Below are positions 1 through 8,871 of a stretch of 64,000 nucleotides of DNA, piece by piece. The DNA is from Streptomyces sp. BA2. Lineage in GTDB: Bacteria > Actinomycetota > Actinomycetes > Streptomycetales > Streptomycetaceae. Every line of letters starts with the position of its first letter. Within the stretch, counting starts at the first letter, position 1. A program made the translations under genes and the position numbers. Under the pieces are notes generated by a model. The model was not told the origin of the DNA. It did no database searches and saw only the letters and a list, made by a program, of their open reading frames with translations. The stretch spans positions 1,736,001 through 1,800,000 of the forward strand of contig NZ_WSRO01000002.1 of the NCBI RefSeq assembly GCF_009769735.1, given 5' to 3'.

Positions 1-936
1 GCCTGGCAGCACATCGAGGAGGTCGAGGCGGCGGGCGGCATGGCGCAGGCCATCGACGCGGGCATCCCGAAGCTGCGCGTCGAGGAGGCCGCCGCGCGCA
101 CGCAGGCGCGCATCGACTCCGGCCGCCAGCCCGTGATCGGCGTCAACAAGTACCGCGTGGAGACCGACGAGCAGATCGACGTCCGTGCGGTCGACAACTC
201 CTCCGTGCGCAACCAGCAGATCGCCAAGCTGAAGCGCCTTCGCGAGGAGCGCGACGAGGCGGCCTGCCAGGACGCGCTGCGTGCGCTGACGGCGGCGGCC
301 GAGCGCGACCCGGGTCCGGGTCTCGAAGGCAACCTCCTCGCCCTGGCGGTCGACGCGGCCCGCGCGAAGGCGACGGTCGGTGAGATCTCCGACGCCCTGG
401 AGACCTCGTACGGGCGGCACGCGGGGCAGATCCGTACGATCTCCGGTGTGTACCGCACCGAAGCAGGCTCGTCCCCGTCCGTGGAGCGCACCCGCACGCT
501 CGTCGGGTCCTTCGAGGAGGCCGAGGGGCGCCGTCCGCGCATCCTGGTCGCCAAGATGGGCCAGGACGGCCACGACCGCGGCCAGAAGGTCATCGCCACC
601 GCCTTCGCCGACCTCGGCTTCGACGTGGACGTCGGCCCGCTCTTCCAGACCCCGGCGGAGGTCGCGCGCCAGGCCGTCGAGGCGGACGTGCACATCGTCG
701 GCGTCTCGTCCCTCGCCGCCGGGCACCTGACCCTCGTACCGGCGCTGCGTGCGGAGCTCGCCGCCGAGGGCCGCGAGGACATCATGATCGTCGTGGGCGG
801 TGTGATCCCGCCGCAGGACGTGCCGACCCTCCTGGAGATGGGTGCCGCGGCGGTCTTCCCGCCCGGCACGGTGATCCCGGACGCCGCGTACGACCTGGTG
901 AAGCGGCTGGCGGCCGACCTCGGCCACGAGCTGTGA
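1..936 (+). CDS. mutB: Methylmalonyl-CoA mutase large subunit, C-terminal part (5' truncated)
   Basis: The frame is open from base 1, so the N-terminal TIM-barrel part lies outside the window; 311 residues remain. The end of the catalytic domain is followed by an adenosylcobalamin-binding domain with the DGHDRG motif (the cobalt-ligating His), then GVSSLAAGH and VVGG, which line the nucleotide tail pocket. The enzyme interconverts succinyl-CoA and (R)-methylmalonyl-CoA, which streptomycetes use for propionate metabolism and polyketide extender supply. The stop overlaps the next gene (GTGA), and that gene encodes the mutase chaperone, which supports the call over isobutyryl-CoA mutase. Confidence 0.95.
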   Translation, partial: AWQHIEEVEAAGGMAQAIDAGIPKLRVEEAAARTQARIDSGRQPVIGVNKYRVETDEQIDVRAVDNSSVRNQQIAKLKRLREERDEAACQDALRALTAAAERDPGPGLEGNLLALAVDAARAKATVGEISDALETSYGRHAGQIRTISGVYRTEAGSSPSVERTRTLVGSFEEAEGRRPRILVAKMGQDGHDRGQKVIATAFADLGFDVDVGPLFQTPAEVARQAVEADVHIVGVSSLAAGHLTLVPALRAELAAEGREDIMIVVGGVIPPQDVPTLLEMGAAAVFPPGTVIPDAAYDLVKRLAADLGHEL

Positions 937-1943
937 GCATGGCGGCGCCGCGGATCGACATCGACGCGTACGTCAAGGGCGTACTCGACGGGAAGCGCGC
1001 GCAGATCGGGCGCGCCATCACCCTCGTCGAGTCGACCCGGCCTCAACACCGGGCCCTGGCACAGGAGTTGCTGACCCAGCTGCTCCCGCACAGCGGGCGG
1101 GCGCGGCGGATCGGCATCAGCGGGGTGCCCGGCGTGGGCAAGTCGACGTTCATCGACGCGCTGGGCACGATGCTGACCGGCCTCGGGCACCGGGTCGCGG
1201 TCCTCGCCGTGGACCCGTCGTCGACCCGGACGGGCGGCTCGATCCTCGGCGACAAGACGCGGATGGAACGCCTCGCGGTGGACCCGGCGGCGTTCGTGCG
1301 CCCCTCCCCGACCGCCGGGACGCTCGGCGGGGTGGCGAAGGCGACGCGCGAGTCGATCGTGGTGATGGAGGCGGCGGGCTACGACGTGGTGCTCGTGGAG
1401 ACGGTGGGCGTGGGCCAGTCGGAGACGGCGGTCGCGAACATGGTCGACTCGTTCCTGCTGCTCAGCCTGGCCCGCACCGGCGACCAGCTCCAGGGCATCA
1501 AGAAGGGCGTCCTCGAACTGGCCGACGTCCTCGCCATCAACAAGGCGGACGGCCCGCACGAACGCGACGCGCGCTCGGCTGCGCGTGAACTGGCGGGCGC
1601 CCTGCGGCTCATGCACCCGGCCGACGCTGCCTGGACTCCCCCGGTGCTCAGTTGCAGCGCACGGGAGTCGAGCGGCCTGGACGAGGTCTGGGACCGCCTG
1701 GAACAGCACCGCACGCTCCTGGACTCCACGGGCCGCCTCGCCGCCAAGCGGCGCGACCAGCAGGTCGACTGGACGTGGACGATGGTGCGGGACGAGATCC
1801 TGGACCGGCTGCGGGGGCACGAGGCGGTGCGGATTCTGGCACCTGACCTCGAACAGCGGGTGCGCGAAGGCACGTTGACGGCGACGATGGCGGCCGAGCG
1901 GATCCTGGAGGCGTTTCAGGGTGGCGGGGGCGGTTCTGACTGA
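933..1943 (+). CDS. meaB: Methylmalonyl-CoA mutase-associated GTPase MeaB
   Basis: A 336-residue G3E-type P-loop GTPase of normal family length. Walker A is GVPGVGKST near residue 68, followed by the VDPSS and ETVGVGQSE switch segments and the NKADG base-recognition motif. MeaB proteins gate cofactor loading and protect methylmalonyl-CoA mutase from inactivation. The GTG at 933 overlaps the mutB stop by four bases, so translation is coupled; an ATG two codons in (939) is an alternative start. A hairpin just after the stop suggests the mutB-meaB transcript ends here. Confidence 0.95.
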   Translation: MSMAAPRIDIDAYVKGVLDGKRAQIGRAITLVESTRPQHRALAQELLTQLLPHSGRARRIGISGVPGVGKSTFIDALGTMLTGLGHRVAVLAVDPSSTRTGGSILGDKTRMERLAVDPAAFVRPSPTAGTLGGVAKATRESIVVMEAAGYDVVLVETVGVGQSETAVANMVDSFLLLSLARTGDQLQGIKKGVLELADVLAINKADGPHERDARSAARELAGALRLMHPADAAWTPPVLSCSARESSGLDEVWDRLEQHRTLLDSTGRLAAKRRDQQVDWTWTMVRDEILDRLRGHEAVRILAPDLEQRVREGTLTATMAAERILEAFQGGGGGSD

Positions 1944-1950
1944 CGCCGGA

Positions 1951-1974
1951 AACCCCTTACGAAAGTAGGGGGTT
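1951..1974 (+). terminator. Hairpin after meaB
   Basis: Ten-base arms AACCCCTTAC and GTAGGGGGTT pair fully if one T-G wobble is allowed, and close on a GAAA tetraloop. There is no T-run. It lies 7 nt after the meaB stop and before a separate promoter, so it is a likely intrinsic-like terminator or 3'-end stabiliser. Confidence 0.6.
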
Positions 1975-2015
1975 GCTCGGCACCTTCGTCGATGCCGGTC
2001 AGCTCCCCCGGTTCA

Positions 2016-2021
2016 TACGCT
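2016..2021 (+). promoter_or_regulatory. Leaderless -10 element (TACGCT) for the lipoprotein hydrolase
   Basis: TACGCT ends 7 nt before the ATG at 2029 and no Shine-Dalgarno is present, so transcription should start at or next to the start codon. No convincing -35 is seen. Confidence 0.45.
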
Positions 2022-2028
2022 CCAGGGC

Positions 2029-3276
2029 ATGATCAGAACCCGCGCACAGCGCAACGCCGTCACCGCTCTGCTGACTCTCTCCCTCCTCACCCCTGCCGTC
2101 GCAGCCTGTGCCGAGGAGGGCAGCGGCTCGCCCTCGGCACGACACGCTTCTTCGTCGGCAACGGAAGCCGCGGCACTCTCCCTGCCACGCCCGTCCGGTC
2201 CCTACGAGACCGGACGGGACACCCTCCATCTCGTGGACGACAAGCGCCGTGACCCGTGGGTACCCTCGGCGGGGCCCCGGGAGCTGATGGTGTCGGTCTT
2301 CTACCCGGCTCGGCGCGGCGGCGATAACGGCGACCGCGCTCCGTACCTGGCCACCAAAGAGGCGGAGCTGCTCCTGAAGGGGCAGAAGCTGGACAAGCTG
2401 TACGAGGCCCAGCAGCTGACCTCCGTCCGTACCAACGCCCGCTCCGACGCCCGCCCCGCCAGGGGCAGGCACCCGCTGGTCGTCCTCTCCCCGGGCTTCA
2501 CCCTGCATCGCGCCACGCTCACCACCCTTGCGGAGACACTGGCGTCCCACGGCTACCTCGTCGCTCTCGTAGACCACGCGTACGAGTCCTTCGGAACGGA
2601 ATTCCCGGGCGGGAACGACTCCTCGCGCATACGCACCTGTGTCGCGTGCGAAAAGGTCGAGGAGGCACCGAACGGTGACGCCGGGGAGAAGCAGATGCTG
2701 GCCAAGGCGGCCCGGAACCGGGCAGCGGACATCTCCTTCGTCGTCGACGAGTTGACCGGGCGGTCCCGGCCCGGCGACGGGCGGCGCCATGACTACGCGG
2801 CGCTCATCGACACCCGGCGGATCGGGGCCGCGGGCCACTCGCTGGGCGGCAACGCGGCGGCCGTGGCCGTCGGCACGGACCACCGCATCCGTGCCGCGGC
2901 CAATCTGGACGGCACGTTCTTCGCACCGGTCCCGCCGGCCGGCACCGGCCGCCCCGTCCTCATGCTCGGCACCCGCAAGGGCCACAATCCCCGTGCCGAA
3001 GACGCCACTTGGCCCCGCCAGTGGCACCGCCTGCACGGCTGGAAGCGCTGGCTCACGGTGGCGGACTCCGGGCACCTCACCTTCACCGACCTGCCGATAC
3101 TCGGCGGCCAGCTCAACATGACCGACCCGTCGGCGCCGCTCTCCGGCAAGCGATCGGGAGAGATCACCACCGGTTACGTGACGGCCTTCTTCGACAAGCA
3201 TCTCCGCGACCGGCACAGCCCCCTCCTTGACGGCCCCTCGAAGGCCGACCCGGAGGTCGCCTTCCACTCGCCCTGA
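2029..3276 (+). CDS. Secreted lipoprotein alpha/beta hydrolase (PAF-acetylhydrolase / dienelactone hydrolase-like)
   Basis: A 415-residue protein with a positively charged N-terminus, a hydrophobic stretch and a lipobox-like TPAVAAC, so it is probably a membrane-anchored lipoprotein. The nucleophile elbow GHSLGG is near residue 270. A following DGTFF strand segment and a late DSGH supply the expected acid and His. A PHPLVVLSPGF-type oxyanion-hole segment lies before the nucleophile. The architecture fits plasma PAF-acetylhydrolase-like esterases of actinomycetes; the substrate is unknown. It stands alone, separated from meaB by a hairpin and preceded by a leaderless-type promoter. Confidence 0.8.
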   Translation: MIRTRAQRNAVTALLTLSLLTPAVAACAEEGSGSPSARHASSSATEAAALSLPRPSGPYETGRDTLHLVDDKRRDPWVPSAGPRELMVSVFYPARRGGDNGDRAPYLATKEAELLLKGQKLDKLYEAQQLTSVRTNARSDARPARGRHPLVVLSPGFTLHRATLTTLAETLASHGYLVALVDHAYESFGTEFPGGNDSSRIRTCVACEKVEEAPNGDAGEKQMLAKAARNRAADISFVVDELTGRSRPGDGRRHDYAALIDTRRIGAAGHSLGGNAAAVAVGTDHRIRAAANLDGTFFAPVPPAGTGRPVLMLGTRKGHNPRAEDATWPRQWHRLHGWKRWLTVADSGHLTFTDLPILGGQLNMTDPSAPLSGKRSGEITTGYVTAFFDKHLRDRHSPLLDGPSKADPEVAFHSP

Positions 3277-3419
3277 TGCCTGGGGCGGGGTCGGCTCCCG
3301 TCCTGGCCGTGCCCCCTCCGTCGGCCGGTGAAGCCACACCGTAGATTCGATCTGTGCGGGCGCAGAACCTCGTGTGCCGGCCGGCCGAATGATCCGTCGC
3401 CGAAGGAGCCACCCGCCCC

Positions 3420-4493
3420 ATGCCCACCGCTGACTCCGACGAAGCTCCCGTTCTCCTGCGCACCCACGGCCGCGCGGGGCACATCGTTCTCAACCGCCCC
3501 CGTGCCATCAACGCCCTCAACCACGCCATGGTCCGGCTGATGGACGATGCCCTCGCCGCGTGGGAGCGGGACGACGCCGTCGCCACCGTCGTCCTCACCG
3601 GTGCCGGTACGCGCGGGCTGTGTGCCGGCGGCGACATCCGGTCCATCCACGACGACATCCGTGCCGGCGGCGGCGCCGCGTCCGTGGCCTTCTGGCGTGA
3701 CGAGTACCGGCTCAACGCCCGCATCGCCCGCTATCCGAAGCCCTACGTGGCCGTCATGGACGGCATCGTGATGGGCGGCGGGGTCGGCGTCTCGGCGCAC
3801 GGCAGCGTGCGGATCGTCACCGAACGCTCCAAGATCGCCATGCCGGAGACCGGGATCGGCTTCGTGCCGGACGTCGGCGGTACGTATCTGCTGACGCGCA
3901 CGCCCGGCGAGCTCGGCACCCACCTCGCGCTGACCGGCTCGGCGGTGGGCGCGGGCGACGCGCTCCTGTGCGGCCTCGCCGACCACTACGTGCCGTCGGA
4001 GCGGCTGCCGGACTTCACCGCCGCGCTGGCCGACGCCGAGGTGAGCGAGGTGGTCGCGGAGTACGCCGCCGCCGCGCCCGATGGCGAACTCGCGGCCCAC
4101 CGCGAGTGGATCGACGCCTGCTACTCCGCCGACTCCGTGGAGGAGATCGTCGACCGGCTCTACAGCTCCGGCGACCGGGCGGCCAAGGAGACGGCCGAGA
4201 CCGTCCTCGGCAAGTCGCCGACCTCCCTGAAGGTCACCCTCGCCGCACTACGCCGGGCCCGCGCCCTCGCATCCCTGGAGCAGGTGCTCGACCAGGAGTA
4301 CCGCGTGTCCGCCACCGCGATCACCGCACCGGACATGGTCGAGGGCATCCGCGCACAGGTCGTCGACAAGGACCGCGATCCGCACTGGTCCCCCGCCGAA
4401 CTCCCCCAGGTGACCGACGCGGAGGTCGCCCGCCACTTCGCGCCGCGCGACGGCGACGAGCTCGGCCTCGCCCCCGCGGCGGATCCGCGGTAG
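3420..4493 (+). CDS. Enoyl-CoA hydratase/isomerase family protein, 3-hydroxyisobutyryl-CoA hydrolase-like
   Basis: A 357-residue crotonase-fold protein; the length and C-terminal extension fit the HIBCH (ECH_2) branch rather than 260-residue hydratases. GAGTRGLCAGGD forms the first oxyanion loop, MDGIVMGGGVG the second, and MPETGIGFVPDVGG carries Glu143 and Asp151, the positions used by hydrolases of this branch. The likely reaction is 3-hydroxyisobutyryl-CoA to 3-hydroxyisobutyrate in valine breakdown, though the propionyl side of metabolism is also close by (mutB-meaB). AAGGAG lies about 12 nt before the ATG. Confidence 0.85.
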   Translation: MPTADSDEAPVLLRTHGRAGHIVLNRPRAINALNHAMVRLMDDALAAWERDDAVATVVLTGAGTRGLCAGGDIRSIHDDIRAGGGAASVAFWRDEYRLNARIARYPKPYVAVMDGIVMGGGVGVSAHGSVRIVTERSKIAMPETGIGFVPDVGGTYLLTRTPGELGTHLALTGSAVGAGDALLCGLADHYVPSERLPDFTAALADAEVSEVVAEYAAAAPDGELAAHREWIDACYSADSVEEIVDRLYSSGDRAAKETAETVLGKSPTSLKVTLAALRRARALASLEQVLDQEYRVSATAITAPDMVEGIRAQVVDKDRDPHWSPAELPQVTDAEVARHFAPRDGDELGLAPAADPR

Positions 4494-4525
4494 CCCTGAT
4501 CCACACACTCCGCGCGGGCCGCCCC

Positions 4526-5014
4526 CTACGGTGGATCGATCTCCGTGACCACGGCGAGCAGTTGGAACGGCAGCTCCTTGTCCCACTGGGAGACGCCGAG
4601 AGCGATCCACCGCCCGTCGACCCGCCACAGATGAAGGTCCGGGACCGAGGAGCTCAGCGAGCCCCAGGGCTCCGGTATCTCCTCGGCCGCACCGGCCTCG
4701 CCGTCATCACCGGCCTCTCCCCCGTCGTCGTACACATCGCCCTGCGCCCGCTCGAAGGCACTCGCCAGGCTGAATATCTGCGGCGCTCCCCAGCGCTCGG
4801 TGAGCAGGACCGTCAGGCCGTCGCGCTCGGCGTCGTACTGAACCGAGGTCGCCTCCCACTGAGTGCCGTCGTCCTCCCAGAAGTCGCCGCTCGTCAGTAA
4901 CTCGGCTATGTGATACCCCGGACCGCCGACGCCGCACGGCGACCTGCCGTGCTCCGCGGGGAACTCCCGTGAGCGCAGCAGGTCGATCGCGGCGAGATGC
5001 TCTGCGGTACTCAT
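4526..5014 (-). CDS. Conserved hypothetical protein (162 aa)
   Basis: Not assigned to a named family. It is a soluble, acidic protein of 162 residues from the ATG at 5014; a TTG ten codons upstream (5044) is possible but less likely. Visible features are a glycine-rich segment CGVGGPGYH, an acidic Gly/Asp/Glu linker near residues 95-110, and a C-terminal half rich in Trp (LHLWRVDGRWIALG, SQWDKELPF). That half has the look of small streptomycete proteins of unknown role that carry a beta-strand ligand domain. It converges on the HIBCH-like gene and precedes the ABC exporter genes without obvious linkage. Confidence 0.7.
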   Translation of the reverse strand: MSTAEHLAAIDLLRSREFPAEHGRSPCGVGGPGYHIAELLTSGDFWEDDGTQWEATSVQYDAERDGLTVLLTERWGAPQIFSLASAFERAQGDVYDDGGEAGDDGEAGAAEEIPEPWGSLSSSVPDLHLWRVDGRWIALGVSQWDKELPFQLLAVVTEIDPP

Positions 5015-5131
5015 GACACCCAGTAAAGCGGCCGCCACTGACAACTGGCCCGCCGTCAGTCCCTGGGCGTCGTCATCCGGTCACGAGGCTCATGAAACAC
5101 GCCATATGACACCTCACGATGACACGTCACG

Positions 5132-5869
5132 TCACGCGTCGCGCCGCCGCACCGCCCACCAGCCCGCGAGCAGCGCGGCGCCCGCCCACGCCGCGCTGAC
5201 GGCAAGTCCCGCCCACGGCCCGAGAGTTCCGGACGGGTTCTCGTGGAGCACCTGCTGTCCCGCCCGGTCCGGCAGGAAGTCCGCGACGCCGCCCGCCACG
5301 TCCCCGACCACGAAGGACACGATCAGAGTGAACGGGATGAGGATGCTCAGTACGGCGACGCCGCTGCGCAGCAGCATGGTCAGGCCCGCGGCGAGCAGTG
5401 CCATGAGCGCGAGGTAGATGCCTCCGCCGACGCACGCCCGGACGGCACCGTCATGGCCCAGGCCGATGGCGTACTCCCCCAGGAACGCCTGGCCGGTCAG
5501 GAAGCCGACGAAGCTGGTGAGGACCCCCACGCCGAGGGCCAGCGCGCCCACCACCGCGACCTTGGCCCCGTAGAAGAGCCCTCTGCGCGGCACCGCGGAG
5601 AGCGAGATCCGCAGCGCGCCGTTCACGTACTCGGACGACATCGCGGTCGTACCGAAGCTGATGGCGGCGATCTGGCCGAAGTTGAGCGCGTAGAAGGCTC
5701 CGAAGAGCGGTTCGTAGCCGGCGTTGTCCGCCTCCGCCGTGCCGACCGCGGCGAACGCGAGCACGGTGATGGCGACGGTGGCCACGAACACGGCGATGAG
5801 TGAACCGAGGCTGGCACGCACCGACTTGATCTTGATCCACTCCGAGCGGAGCACGGCGGTCGTCGACAT
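5132..5869 (-). CDS. ABC-2 type transporter permease
   Basis: A 245-residue integral membrane protein with about six hydrophobic spans. The first span is an N-terminal LIAVFVATVAITVLAF segment, followed by the cytoplasmic MSSEYVNGALRISLSAVPRR motif. That motif is the signature of streptomycete ABC-2 permeases whose partners are separate ATPases. It begins 2 nt after the ATPase gene, so the two are one operon. The pair is transcribed away from a two-component system, a layout common for exporters induced by cell-envelope stress or antibiotics. The substrate is unknown. Confidence 0.85.
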   Translation of the reverse strand: MSTTAVLRSEWIKIKSVRASLGSLIAVFVATVAITVLAFAAVGTAEADNAGYEPLFGAFYALNFGQIAAISFGTTAMSSEYVNGALRISLSAVPRRGLFYGAKVAVVGALALGVGVLTSFVGFLTGQAFLGEYAIGLGHDGAVRACVGGGIYLALMALLAAGLTMLLRSGVAVLSILIPFTLIVSFVVGDVAGGVADFLPDRAGQQVLHENPSGTLGPWAGLAVSAAWAGAALLAGWWAVRRRDA

Positions 5870-5871
5870 GG

Positions 5872-6804
5872 TCAGGCCTCCTTGCGGGGCGTCGAAGGGG
5901 TGGCGGCGAACTCGGCGTCGTCGGCCGTGAGGGCGAGGTAGGCCTGCTCCAAGGAGGCCTGCTCGTCGGAGAGTTCGAGGAGGGGGATGCCGTGTCCCGC
6001 GGCGATGGAGCCGATCTCGTCGGCCTTCGCGCCGTCCACCGTCCAGCGGCCGTCATCGCCCTCCGTCATCGCGTACCCCTTGTCCCTCAGGAGGCCCCGC
6101 AGCCGGTCGCTCCGCGGAGTGCGCAGCCGCACTCGCGGGCTGCTGTGCGCCGCGATGAAGTCCGGCATCGAGGTGTCCGCGAGCAGCTGGCCGCGGCCGA
6201 GGACCACCAGGTGGTCGGCGAACGTGGCGGTCTCGTTCATGAGATGGCTGGAGACGAGGACCGTCCGGCCCTCGCGGGCGAGGCGCCGCAGCAGCTCGCG
6301 GATCCAGATGATGCCTTCGGGGTCGAGACCGTTGGACGGCTCGTCCAGCATGATGACGCGCGGGTCGCCGAGCAGTGCCGCCGCGATGCCGAGGCGCTGG
6401 CGCATGCCGAGGGAGAACGTCTTGATCCGGCGCCCCGCCACGGTGGCGAGCCCCGCCTCTTCGAGGACCTCGTCCACGCGACGCTCGGGGATGCGGTTGC
6501 TGACTGCGAGGGCGAGGAGGTGGTTGCGTGCGGTACGCGATCCGTGCGCGGCCTGGGCGTCGAGCAGGGCCCCTACGTGGCGCAGCGGTTCCTCGACGGC
6601 CGCATAGGGGCGGCCGCCCACCGTCGCCGTGCCCGAAGTGGGCCGGTCGAGGCCGAGAACGAGCCGCATGGTGGTGGACTTGCCGGCGCCGTTGGGGCCG
6701 AGGAACCCCGTGACCTTGCCCGGCCGGACGGTGAACGTCAGACCGTCCACCGCGCGGGTGGTGCCGTACTCCTTGGTGAGGTCTTGGACATCGATGCTGG
6801 TCAT
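5872..6804 (-). CDS. ABC transporter ATP-binding protein
   Basis: A 310-residue ATPase. Walker A GPNGAGKST is near residue 37, the signature SLGMRQRL near 142, Walker B VIMLDEP near 158, and the H-loop SSHLMNE near 194. A roughly 90-residue C-terminal extension follows, as in drug-efflux ATPases of the DrrA/CcmA type. The adjacent permease completes the exporter. The start is ATG 6804, which faces the histidine kinase across a 108-nt divergent region containing a GC-rich palindrome (6861-6878). Confidence 0.9.
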   Translation of the reverse strand: MTSIDVQDLTKEYGTTRAVDGLTFTVRPGKVTGFLGPNGAGKSTTMRLVLGLDRPTSGTATVGGRPYAAVEEPLRHVGALLDAQAAHGSRTARNHLLALAVSNRIPERRVDEVLEEAGLATVAGRRIKTFSLGMRQRLGIAAALLGDPRVIMLDEPSNGLDPEGIIWIRELLRRLAREGRTVLVSSHLMNETATFADHLVVLGRGQLLADTSMPDFIAAHSSPRVRLRTPRSDRLRGLLRDKGYAMTEGDDGRWTVDGAKADEIGSIAAGHGIPLLELSDEQASLEQAYLALTADDAEFAATPSTPRKEA

Positions 6805-6860
6805 GGGCCCAGACTCGCGCCCGGCGGTGCGGTGGGGCTTCCCCCGCCCGGGGATCGCGT

Positions 6861-6878
6861 CTCCCCCTCATGGGGGAG
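6861..6878. promoter_or_regulatory. Palindrome in the ABC / two-component divergent region
   Basis: Arms CTCCCCC and GGGGGAG flank TCAT, a perfect 7-4-7 inverted repeat centred between the divergent starts at 6804 and 6913. The position makes it a candidate binding site for the adjacent NarL-type response regulator. This is inferred from position only. Confidence 0.4.
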
Positions 6879-6912
6879 CCGTGCGGCCAGGGCCCACTGG
6901 CACGATGGCGAG

Positions 6913-8127
6913 ATGCCCCGCTTCCTCAAGCCGCTCACGCGCGCGGTGACCTACACGCGCTGGCTGCACCTGCTCATGGGTTCGGCCGTCTCGTTGATGA
7001 TCGCGTTCATCTATCCCGGGCTCAGTGACCCCGCGATCGCCGAGTGGGTACTGATCGCGGTCCAGCCGATCCCGCTGGTGGCGGCGGCCGCCCTGCTGCC
7101 GTCCATGCGCCGGGCTGAGGGGCTGCAGGCCCGGCTGATGCTGTTTCCGGGGCAGCACGCGCGCGTGCCGGGCGACGACGAGGGCCGGGGCGTCTCCGTC
7201 GCTCCTTCCGCGTCCTGGCGCGACCGGGGCAGGACGGCGGTGTGGCTCGTGCTGCGCCTTGAGGCCGGAGCCGTGGCGGCGTTCTGCACGGTGCAGTTGC
7301 TGGGGACCATGCTGGCCCTGCTGGGATCGGCGTCGGAGACTACCGAGGACCCCGGTGTGCTCCTCCCCCTTCCCGCCCCCAACTGGACCAACGCGCTGCT
7401 CGCGCCGCTCCCCGTCCTCGCCCTCCTCGCGCTGGCCGTGGTCGCGGGCCGGCTGATGGCCTCGGCCGCCCGGCGTCTGCTCGGCCCCTCCCCCAAGGAG
7501 CGCCTCGCCGCCCTGGAGGAGCGCACGGAGCAGCTCCTCGAACGCAACCGCATCGCCCGCGAACTGCACGATTCGATCGGGCACGCGCTGACCGTCGCGG
7601 TCGTCCAGGCGGGTGCCGCTCGGGCCGCGGCCGACCCGGAGTTCACCGACCGCGCCCTTGGCGCGATCGAGGAGACGGGCCGGGCCGCCCTGGAGGACCT
7701 GGAGCGCGTCCTGCGCGTGCTGCGGGAGGACGGGAAGACCGCGAGCCGCCGCCCCACGCTCGCCGACGCCGGCCAACTCCTGGACTCCGCGCGCGCTTCG
7801 GGGGCGAAGGTCGACACCGAAATGACGGGCCCCTTGGAGCAGGTGCCGGGTGCGGTGTCCCGCGAGGCCTATCGCATGCTCCAGGAGGCCCTCACGAACG
7901 TGCTGCGCCACTCGGGACCCGTCCCGGTACTGGTGCGGCTCGCGGTCGACGATGCGGCCCTGGAGATCGACGTACGCAACGCTCTGCCCACGGGAGGAGA
8001 GGCCACCGGGCGTGGTGGCAGCGGGCTGCGCGGCATCCGGGAGCGGGCCACACTCCTCGGCGGCCGGGCCACCACGGGACCGCGTGAGGGCGAGTGGCAG
8101 GTGCACGTCGAGTTGCCCCTCGGGTGA
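6913..8127 (+). CDS. Two-component sensor histidine kinase (NarX/DesK type)
   Basis: A 404-residue kinase from ATG 6913; the open frame extends far upstream but that part is antisense to the ATPase gene. Four hydrophobic segments in the first 190 residues form the sensor. The HisKA_3 dimerisation box reads RIARELHDSIGHAL with His near residue 219. The HATPase_c part has the N-box EALTNVLRHS and the G-box GGSGLRGIRER. Short membrane-embedded sensors of this sort usually sense envelope stress together with a linked ABC exporter, here divergent. The response regulator gene follows after 14 nt. Confidence 0.9.
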   Translation: MPRFLKPLTRAVTYTRWLHLLMGSAVSLMIAFIYPGLSDPAIAEWVLIAVQPIPLVAAAALLPSMRRAEGLQARLMLFPGQHARVPGDDEGRGVSVAPSASWRDRGRTAVWLVLRLEAGAVAAFCTVQLLGTMLALLGSASETTEDPGVLLPLPAPNWTNALLAPLPVLALLALAVVAGRLMASAARRLLGPSPKERLAALEERTEQLLERNRIARELHDSIGHALTVAVVQAGAARAAADPEFTDRALGAIEETGRAALEDLERVLRVLREDGKTASRRPTLADAGQLLDSARASGAKVDTEMTGPLEQVPGAVSREAYRMLQEALTNVLRHSGPVPVLVRLAVDDAALEIDVRNALPTGGEATGRGGSGLRGIRERATLLGGRATTGPREGEWQVHVELPLG

Positions 8128-8129
8128 TC

Positions 8130-8135
8130 TACGCT
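8130..8135 (+). promoter_or_regulatory. Possible internal leaderless -10 (TACGCT) before the response regulator
   Basis: TACGCT ends 6 nt before the ATG at 8142, straddling the kinase 3' end, and there is no good Shine-Dalgarno in the 14-nt gap. It may give independent leaderless expression of the regulator. Confidence 0.35.
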
Positions 8136-8141
8136 GACCGG

Positions 8142-8804
8142 ATGCCGGTCACAGTCCTCCTCGTCGACGACGAACCCCTCGTACGCGCGGGCCTGCGTGC
8201 CGTTCTGGAGGCGCAGCCCGACATCGAGGTGGTCGGCGAGGCGGCCGACGGCGCCGCGGTGATTCCGCTCGTGCGCCAACTGCGGCCGGATGTGGTCGCC
8301 ATGGACGTCCGGATGCCGCTCCTGGACGGCATCGAGGCCACGCGCGCGGTCCTGCGCACCGTGCAGGAGCCGCCGAAGATCCTGGTCGTGACGACCTTCG
8401 AGAACGACGAGTACGTGTACGAGGCGCTGCGCGCGGGTGCCGACGGCTTCCTGCTCAAGCGCGCCCGTCCCGCGGAGATCGTGAACGCCGTCCGTCTGGT
8501 CGCGGAGGGCGATTCGCTGCTGTTCCCCGCGGCGGTGCGGCAGCTCGCGGGCGAGTACGGGCGCAGACCCGGCAACGCGGCGGCCAGGGACGTTCTCGAC
8601 CGGGCCGCGCTCACCGAGCGCGAGGCGGATGTGCTGCGTCTCATGACGCGCGGCCTGTCGAACGCGGAGATCGCGACGGAGCTGATCGTCGGCGCCGAGA
8701 CGGTCAAGTCGCATGTGAGTTCCCTGCTGGCGAAGCTGGGCGCCCGCGACCGGACGCAGGCGGTCATCGCCGCGTACGAATCCGGTTTCGTGGCACCGGG
8801 CTGA
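8142..8804 (+). CDS. NarL/FixJ-family response regulator
   Basis: A 220-residue regulator. The receiver domain has the acidic pair in VDDEP, phospho-acceptor Asp in VAMDVRMP, switch Thr in VVTTFE and Lys in LLKRARP. The C-terminal LuxR HTH begins at LTEREADVLRLMTRGLSNAEIA and ends with VKSHVSSLLAKLGARDRTQAV. It is co-directional with the kinase and forms the output of the system. Its probable targets are the divergent ABC exporter operon and its own operon. Confidence 0.93.
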   Translation: MPVTVLLVDDEPLVRAGLRAVLEAQPDIEVVGEAADGAAVIPLVRQLRPDVVAMDVRMPLLDGIEATRAVLRTVQEPPKILVVTTFENDEYVYEALRAGADGFLLKRARPAEIVNAVRLVAEGDSLLFPAAVRQLAGEYGRRPGNAAARDVLDRAALTEREADVLRLMTRGLSNAEIATELIVGAETVKSHVSSLLAKLGARDRTQAVIAAYESGFVAPG

Positions 8805-8871
8805 GATGACCACTGATCGGCACTCTGTGTCACAGGTGGGCCCGGCACTCGCAGCGGTCGGCCCCGGCGAG

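Noticed and set aside
5992..6912. N-terminal extension of the first histidine kinase
   Set aside because: The open frame upstream of 6913 is antisense to the ABC ATPase gene; the kinase start is the ATG at 6913.
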